DNA from: Falsigemmobacter faecalis
GTDB taxonomy: Bacteria > Pseudomonadota > Alphaproteobacteria > Rhodobacterales > Rhodobacteraceae
Assembly: GCF_003863335.1 (NCBI RefSeq)
Contig: NZ_RRAZ01000008.1
Coordinates: 1-64,000 of the forward strand
Length of the DNA stretch: 64,000 nt
Direction of reading: 5' to 3'
Shown: in pieces, positions 59,456 through 64,000 of the stretch
Numbering within the stretch: the first letter of the stretch is position 1
Layout of the letters: every line of letters begins with the position of its first letter
Made by a program: the position numbers and the translations under genes
Notes under the pieces: model-generated
What the model was told of the DNA's origin: nothing
The model's input: only the letters and a program-made list of their open reading frames with translations
Database searches by the model: none

Positions 59456-60762
59456 GTGAACTTCAGATTGCTTTCCTTTTTCTTGGGCTGCTCTTCACGC
59501 TTATTCTGATCCGCATCCCGATCGGGATCTCGCTGATCCTGGTGTCCTTCGGGGGCCTTTGGTCGCAGATGGGCTGGAATGTCGCCTGGGGCTCGCTGGG
59601 GGTGGTGCCGCACAGCTTTGTCTCCAGCTGGGTGCTGAGCGCGATCCCGGCGTTTTTGTTCATGGGCTTCATCTGCTATCACACCCGCATGACCCAAGGG
59701 TTGTTTCAGGCCGCCCAGATGTGGCTTTCGGGGCTGCCGGGCGGGCTGGCGATTGCCTCGGTGCTGGGCTGCTCGGGCTTTGCGGCGGTGACGGGATCGT
59801 CGCTCGCCTGCTCAGCGGCGATGGGCAAAATCGCCATTCCTGAGATGATGCGCCACCGCTACAGCGCTGAACTGGCCACCGGAACGGTGGCGGCCGCCGG
59901 GACGATCGGGGCACTGATCCCGCCGTCCATTCTGATGATCCTTTATGGCATCATCTCGCGCCAGCCGGTCAGCCAGCTCTTCCTTGGCGGCCTCGTTATC
60001 GGGATTATAACGATGGTGGCCTATTCGCTGATGATCATGATCCGGGTCAAACTGAACCCGGAGCTGGCCCCGAAAGTCGGGAATTCCGCCACCTGGGCCG
60101 AGCGGTTTGCCGTTCTCTCCGGGACCTGGCCGGTCTTCGTCATCATCATTGGTGTGTTTGCAGGCCTTTTCGGCGGCATTTTCACCCCGACAGAGGCCGG
60201 AGCCTTTGGCGCGGCCCTCGCCTGCGCAGTGGCCCTTCTGCGCCGGACCATGACCTGGTCGGCGCTGCGGGCGGCGATGATTGAGACCCTGGTCACCACG
60301 GCCTCGCTGATGATCATCTGCGTCGGTGCCAGCCTTCTGGCGCGGTTCCTGACATTGTCCGGCACCGGCGATGCGCTTTCGGATTTCATCCTCTCCTTCG
60401 GGGCCTCGCCCTATGTCATCATTTTCGGCATCGTGCTGGTCTATCTGCTGCTGGGCATGGTGCTAGAGCCGATCGGGGCCATGCTGCTGACCCTGCCGAT
60501 TGTGATTCCGCTGGTCGCGGAAACCGGATTTTCGCTGATCTGGTTCGGCGTGGTGCTGACGAAGCTGCTGGAGATCGGGATGATCACGCCGCCCGTTGGC
60601 ATGAACGTTTTTGTTATCAAGGGCGTGGTCGGAGATCAGGTGAAGCTGACGACGATCTTCCGGGGCATCTTCTGGTTCCTGGTCGTCGATCTGCTGATCG
60701 TGCTTTTGTGCGTGATCTGGCCCGATGTGATCATGTTCCTTCCCAAGATGATGGCCCGCTGA
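59452..60762 (+). CDS. dctM: TRAP transporter large permease (DctM family)
   Basis: Twelve-helix membrane component of 436 residues. The start is a TTG at 59452 overlapping the previous TGA, with GGGGAG 7 nt upstream. Family landmarks are LNLRIPIGISL-like IRIPIGISLILV, GGLAIASVLGCSGFAAVTGSSLACSAAMGKIAIPEM, GTIGALIPPSILMILYG and FTPTEAGAFGA. It completes a dctPQM operon followed after 51 bp by a quinone-oxidoreductase-family gene. Confidence 0.93.
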   Translation: MSELQIAFLFLGLLFTLILIRIPIGISLILVSFGGLWSQMGWNVAWGSLGVVPHSFVSSWVLSAIPAFLFMGFICYHTRMTQGLFQAAQMWLSGLPGGLAIASVLGCSGFAAVTGSSLACSAAMGKIAIPEMMRHRYSAELATGTVAAAGTIGALIPPSILMILYGIISRQPVSQLFLGGLVIGIITMVAYSLMIMIRVKLNPELAPKVGNSATWAERFAVLSGTWPVFVIIIGVFAGLFGGIFTPTEAGAFGAALACAVALLRRTMTWSALRAAMIETLVTTASLMIICVGASLLARFLTLSGTGDALSDFILSFGASPYVIIFGIVLVYLLLGMVLEPIGAMLLTLPIVIPLVAETGFSLIWFGVVLTKLLEIGMITPPVGMNVFVIKGVVGDQVKLTTIFRGIFWFLVVDLLIVLLCVIWPDVIMFLPKMMAR

Positions 60763-60813
60763 CCTTTCTGAGAGCGGCGGGCACTGCGCCCGCTTCGCGC
60801 GCGTTTTGACGAA

Positions 60814-61815
60814 ATGGACGAAACCATGCAAATTCCCCGAATGATGCAAGTCGTTGAAATTACAAAGCCAGGCGGCCCCGAGGTGCTGAAACCTGCAGAG
60901 CGCCCGGTGCCGCAGCCGGGCCCGGGGCAGATCCTGATCCGCCTGCATTGGGCGGGGGTAAACCGCCCCGAAGCGCTGCAGCGCGCGGGGGTTTATCCGC
61001 CGCCGCCCGGGGCCTCAGACCTGCCCGGTCTGGAAGGCGCGGGGACCATCGCAGCGCTTGGCGAAGGGGTCAGTCAGTGGCGCGTTGGTGATGAGGTCAC
61101 GGCGCTGCTGCCGGGGGGCGGCTATGCGGAATATGCCGTGACCGACGCGCGCCACGCCCTTCCGGTCCCCGAGGGGCTGTCGATGAAAGAGGCCGCCGCC
61201 CTTTGTGAAACGCTGTTCACCGTTTACAGCAACCTCTTCACAAGGGGCGGCCTGAAGGCGGGCGGGCGGGTGCTGATCCACGGCGGATCAAGCGGCATCG
61301 GCACAACAGCGGTCCGGCTGGCCGCGGCGGCGGGCGCGCGGGTGATCGTCACCGCAGGCTCTGAACAAAAATGCCGCGCCTGCCTCGATCTGGGGGCTGA
61401 GATTGCGATCAACTACCGCGAAGAGGATTTCGTCGCCCGGCTTCAGGCCGAAGGCGGGGCGGATCTGATCCTCGATATGGTCGGTGGCAGCTATCTGCCC
61501 CGCAATATCGAGGCCCTCGCCCTTGATGGCCGCCTGGTGGTAATTGCCTTCCTTGAGGGCACCATCGGCGAGCTGGACCTGCTGAAGATGATGCAAAAGC
61601 GCCTGACGATTACCGGCAGCACGCTGCGCCCGCAAAGCCCCGAAGCGAAGGCCAGGATTGCGGGCGATCTGCTGCGCGATGTCTGGCCCATGATCCGCGA
61701 CGGGCGCTTCCGCCCGGTCATGGATGAGGAATTCCCCCTCGCAGAGGCCTGGCGCGCGCATGAGCGGATGGAAAGCTCGGTTCACATTGGCAAGATGGTT
61801 CTGAAGATCTGCTGA
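60814..61815 (+). CDS. NAD(P)H:quinone oxidoreductase-type zinc-independent medium-chain dehydrogenase
   Basis: Medium-chain reductase of the PIG3/Qor family, 333 residues from the ATG at 60814; ATGs at 60826 and 60844 are alternatives and the family normally begins near MQVVEITKPGGPEVL. It shows the GroES-like part WAGVNRPEALQRAGVYPPPPGASDLPGLEGAGTI and the NADPH loop VLIHGGSSGIGTTAVRLAAAAGARVIVTAGS. Zinc-binding cysteines are absent, as in this subfamily. It is the last gene of the TRAP operon and may reduce a C=C or quinone group of the imported acid or of its product. A hairpin follows the stop. Confidence 0.88.
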   Translation: MDETMQIPRMMQVVEITKPGGPEVLKPAERPVPQPGPGQILIRLHWAGVNRPEALQRAGVYPPPPGASDLPGLEGAGTIAALGEGVSQWRVGDEVTALLPGGGYAEYAVTDARHALPVPEGLSMKEAAALCETLFTVYSNLFTRGGLKAGGRVLIHGGSSGIGTTAVRLAAAAGARVIVTAGSEQKCRACLDLGAEIAINYREEDFVARLQAEGGADLILDMVGGSYLPRNIEALALDGRLVVIAFLEGTIGELDLLKMMQKRLTITGSTLRPQSPEAKARIAGDLLRDVWPMIRDGRFRPVMDEEFPLAEAWRAHERMESSVHIGKMVLKIC

Positions 61816-61836
61816 TTGAGCTGAGGCTCACCCCGA

Positions 61837-61862
61837 CGTGACCGGCGCTTATGCCGGTCACG
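61837..61862 (+). terminator. Hairpin after the TRAP/oxidoreductase operon
   Basis: CGTGACCGGC (61837-61846) and GCCGGTCACG (61853-61862) form a perfect 10-bp stem with a 6-nt loop, 21 bp after the stop. No T-run follows, so efficiency as an intrinsic terminator is uncertain. Confidence 0.6.
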
Positions 61863-61948
61863 GATATCTCTCGTGACCCAAGGCGTGGGCGCCCATAAAA
61901 GACAGGTTCGTCTGAGCTGCGCAATCAGTCGTGCGAACTTCTTCGGAG

Positions 61949-61973
61949 ATCGTATTTCACGTCGAAATACGAT
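61949..61973. promoter_or_regulatory. Perfect 25-bp palindromic operator upstream of the phytochrome operon
   Basis: ATCGTATTTC (61949-61958) and GAAATACGAT (61964-61973) are exact inverted copies around ACGTC, 53 bp ahead of the heme oxygenase ATG. Length and symmetry are what a dimeric regulator needs. No regulator gene lies within the window next to it. Confidence 0.6.
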
Positions 61974-62026
61974 TTGCCTCTGTTCTGCGGTCGTGCGACG
62001 ACGTGGGAGTAAGGTTCGGAGACGGT

Positions 62027-62605
62027 ATGCAATACACGACTCGTCAGATTGCCGCTGCATCGGTGCTGAGTGATCTTCGCACCGCGACCCGGGGTCTTCA
62101 CGAGGCGCTTGAAAGCCGTTTTGACGCCATTGCCGAGCTCTCCGACGACCGCAGACGCCCCCTCGCCATTCAGCGCTATGCTCAGTTCTACACTTCGGCG
62201 CACGCGGCCCTCCACGACCTGCTGGCGGATGTCCGAAACCTGTCATTTTCGACCCGCGCGGAGAGCTGGCTGGCGCTCGGCGCGTCGCTGCCCTTAAATC
62301 TGACGGCACCGGGCCTCACCCGGCCTGAAACGCAGGCCGAAGCCCTGGGGGCGCTTTATGTGGTCGAAGGCTCTGTGCTCGGCGGGCGGATCATTCAAAG
62401 AACTCTGCGGAGCAAAGGGATCAACGATCCGGGGCTGAATTTTCTTGACCCCTATGGCGAGGAAACCGGACGCATGTGGCGCGGGCTTATCGAGGTGATC
62501 GAGCAGGCGGGCGCGCAGGCCCCCGCAGAGCGGCAGGCGATCTGTCGCGGCGCCGTGCGCGGGTTCCAGGACGCCCGCCGCATTCTTTGTGGCGATCCGC
62601 TGTGA
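62027..62605 (+). CDS. bphO: Bacterial heme oxygenase (BphO-type)
   Basis: Opens heme to biliverdin, iron and CO; the biliverdin is the chromophore of the phytochrome encoded next. The ATG at 62027 (CGGAGA 5 nt upstream) gives 192 residues, normal for BphO; the frame extends upstream to 61931 but that part covers the palindrome. The proximal heme ligand is His25 in ATRGLHEALESRF. The distal-helix region reads EALGALYVVEGSVLGGRIIQR, the G-x-x-x-G pocket of heme oxygenases. The stop overlaps the GTG start of bphP (GTGA), so both are made together. Confidence 0.9.
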   Translation: MQYTTRQIAAASVLSDLRTATRGLHEALESRFDAIAELSDDRRRPLAIQRYAQFYTSAHAALHDLLADVRNLSFSTRAESWLALGASLPLNLTAPGLTRPETQAEALGALYVVEGSVLGGRIIQRTLRSKGINDPGLNFLDPYGEETGRMWRGLIEVIEQAGAQAPAERQAICRGAVRGFQDARRILCGDPL

Positions 62606-64000
62606 CGCCCGCGCAGCCTCCGTTGACCGAGTGTGATCGGGAGCCCATTCATATTCCGGGATCCATCCAGCCGCATGGGGTGCTGCTGGTCGTGGACCCT
62701 CAGACCCGCTGCGTCACCCAGGGTGCGGGGCGCATTGCCGAAAGGCTCGGGGTGGCGGTCTGGGCAGGCCAGCCGCTGGAGGCGCTGCTTGGCCCCGTGT
62801 TAACGGCGGCGATCTTCTCTCCGGCAGGCAGTCTGCCCCGCAATGTCACGCCGCCCCATGCGACAGAGGCCTTTGACGTTCAGCTCACCCATGCCGGGGC
62901 TGAACTGCTTATAGAGCTGGAGCCTGCGGCCACGCCGGAGCTGATGGCCACGATTCTGCCGCGGCTTGAAGAAGGCGCGCAGCGCTTTGAGCAGGCGGGC
63001 GACATGCAGAGCCTGCTCAATCTCGCCGCCCGTGAGATCCGTCAGCTGACCGGCTATGACCGGGTGATGGTCTACCGCTTTCTTGCGGACGAGGCGGGCA
63101 AAGTGGTGGCCGATGACATCGCGCCGGGGCATTCCTCCTTTCTTAACCATCACTTCCCGGCAAGCGATATTCCCGCCCAGGCGCGGGCGCTTTATGTCCG
63201 TAATCTGGTGCGGGTGATCCCGGATGCCTGCTACCACCCCGCGCCGCTTTGGCCGCCGCGCCCGGCGGATCAGCCGCTTGATATGAGTGACTGCAGCCTG
63301 CGCAGCGTCTCTCCCGTGCATCTGCGCTATCTGCAGAATATGGGGGTCGCGGCCTCGGCCTCGTTCTCCATTGTCAAGGACGGGGAGCTGTGGGGGCTGA
63401 TTGCCTGCCATCATTTCTCCCCCCGTGGCCTGTCGCTGGATGTGCGCAATGGCGGACGCGCGCTTTGCGGAGCGCTGTCGCGGCAGATCCGGGCGTGGGA
63501 AGATGTCTCGATCTACCGCGAGAAGGTGCGTCTGCAGAGCTATGAGGATCAGATCGCAGCCGATCTGCAGGACGAAGCCGCGCCCGAGGACTTTTTGCCC
63601 GGCCAGCTTCCCTTCCTTGCGGAAATGCTCGACGCCGATGGTGTGGCGCTGGTGCATGGGGCTGCCATCCTGCAGCACGGGCGCTGCCCGGAGACAGCTG
63701 AGGTCGAAAGACTGGCAGATTTTGCGCTGGCGCAGGGCGCGGGGATGGTTTTCGCTACCGACCGCCTTGCCGGCCCCGGACCGCGGTGTGACAGCCCCGG
63801 CCAGCTTGCCACCGGGCTTCTGGCCCTGATCCTCTCGGCGGAGGAGCGGTGGATGCTGCTCTGCTTCCGGGCGGATGTGCTTCAGACGATCAACTGGGCG
63901 GGAAATCCGCATAAAGCCGCCAGCGCCGACGCCACCGGTCAGCTCAATCCGCGTGCAAGCTTTCAGTCCTGGAGCGAGCAGGTCCGTGGTGGCGCCCGCC
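62602..64000 (+). CDS. bphP: Bacteriophytochrome photosensor, N-terminal 466 codons (cut by window end)
   Basis: Red/far-red light receptor. The frame opens with GTG at 62602, overlapping the heme oxygenase stop, and stays open to the right edge. Residues 1-110 are the PAS domain with LTECDREPIHIPGSIQPHG, where Cys11 is the biliverdin-linking cysteine of bacterial phytochromes. The GAF domain (about 120-300) has YDRVMVYRF, FPASDIPAQARALY (the PASDIP motif), SPVHLRYLQNMGV with the chromophore-binding His, and LWGLIACHH. The PHY domain (about 310 onward) has TINWAGNPHKA and the tongue motif NPRASFQSWSE (PRxSF). The output domain, usually a histidine kinase, is beyond the window. Confidence 0.95.
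   Translation, partial: MTPAQPPLTECDREPIHIPGSIQPHGVLLVVDPQTRCVTQGAGRIAERLGVAVWAGQPLEALLGPVLTAAIFSPAGSLPRNVTPPHATEAFDVQLTHAGAELLIELEPAATPELMATILPRLEEGAQRFEQAGDMQSLLNLAAREIRQLTGYDRVMVYRFLADEAGKVVADDIAPGHSSFLNHHFPASDIPAQARALYVRNLVRVIPDACYHPAPLWPPRPADQPLDMSDCSLRSVSPVHLRYLQNMGVAASASFSIVKDGELWGLIACHHFSPRGLSLDVRNGGRALCGALSRQIRAWEDVSIYREKVRLQSYEDQIAADLQDEAAPEDFLPGQLPFLAEMLDADGVALVHGAAILQHGRCPETAEVERLADFALAQGAGMVFATDRLAGPGPRCDSPGQLATGLLALILSAEERWMLLCFRADVLQTINWAGNPHKAASADATGQLNPRASFQSWSEQVRGGAR

Overview
The window reads as part of a high-GC alphaproteobacterial extrachromosomal replicon, most likely a plasmid or chromid of the Rhodobacteraceae/Paracoccaceae. The reasons are a complete repABC replication and partition operon near the left end, dense ABC and TRAP uptake systems, a heme oxygenase/bacteriophytochrome pair, and tight operons with ATGA/GTGA/TTGA overlaps. 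No tRNA, rRNA, CRISPR array or phage module was seen.

Layout. 1-172: 3' end of a decayed IS481-type transposase. 253-3781 (minus): repA-repB-repC with an antisense RNA between repB and repC. 4090-9172 (minus): a dipeptide-type ABC importer (two ATPases, two permeases) followed by a type III CoA transferase. Divergent from it, 9479-14631 (plus): an acetoin-dehydrogenase-like E2, a fused E1 alpha-beta, and the periplasmic binding protein that probably serves the importer. 14698-17684 (minus): a class III aminotransferase and an N,N-dimethylformamidase (DMFase)-like protein, divergent from a polyamine-type ABC importer at 18057-21886. 21937-25581: a shikimate-dehydrogenase-fold protein, a class II aldolase, a TetR regulator and an OtnK-type kinase.

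24325-35785 (minus) looks like one ~11.5 kb operon: penicillin-acylase-family hydrolase, a second dipeptide-type ABC importer (SBP, two permeases, two ATPases), a GntR regulator, a second DMFase-like protein and the OtnK-type kinase. The shared logic is import of an N-acylated or formylated compound, hydrolysis of the amide bond, and processing of the acid or amine.

36.6-48.9 kb is a surface/secretion module. It has a hybrid histidine kinase and a LuxR-type response regulator, then on the minus strand an 824-residue protein built from about 26 repeats of a 14-residue PLLG-x-x-GLL-type unit, and a type I secretion system (TolC, ABC, HlyD) ending in a one-POTRA Omp85 protein. The kinase and repeat-protein upstream regions share an ATAC-N4-GTAT palindrome, which suggests one regulon. 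This is the best candidate for an undescribed system.

49.1-50.2 kb holds a second decayed IS481 copy joined to the 3' fragment of an NAD(P)H oxidoreductase gene. 50.6-56.9 kb: a polar amino-acid-type ABC importer with an M20 amidohydrolase and a cytoplasmic SBP-fold protein, divergent from a MocR-type regulator. 57.7-61.8 kb: a TRAP transporter and a quinone-oxidoreductase-family enzyme. 62.0 kb to the right edge: heme oxygenase translationally coupled (GTGA) to a bacteriophytochrome cut by the window end, behind a perfect 25-bp palindrome.

All functional calls come from reading the sequence and recalled family features; no database search was run.
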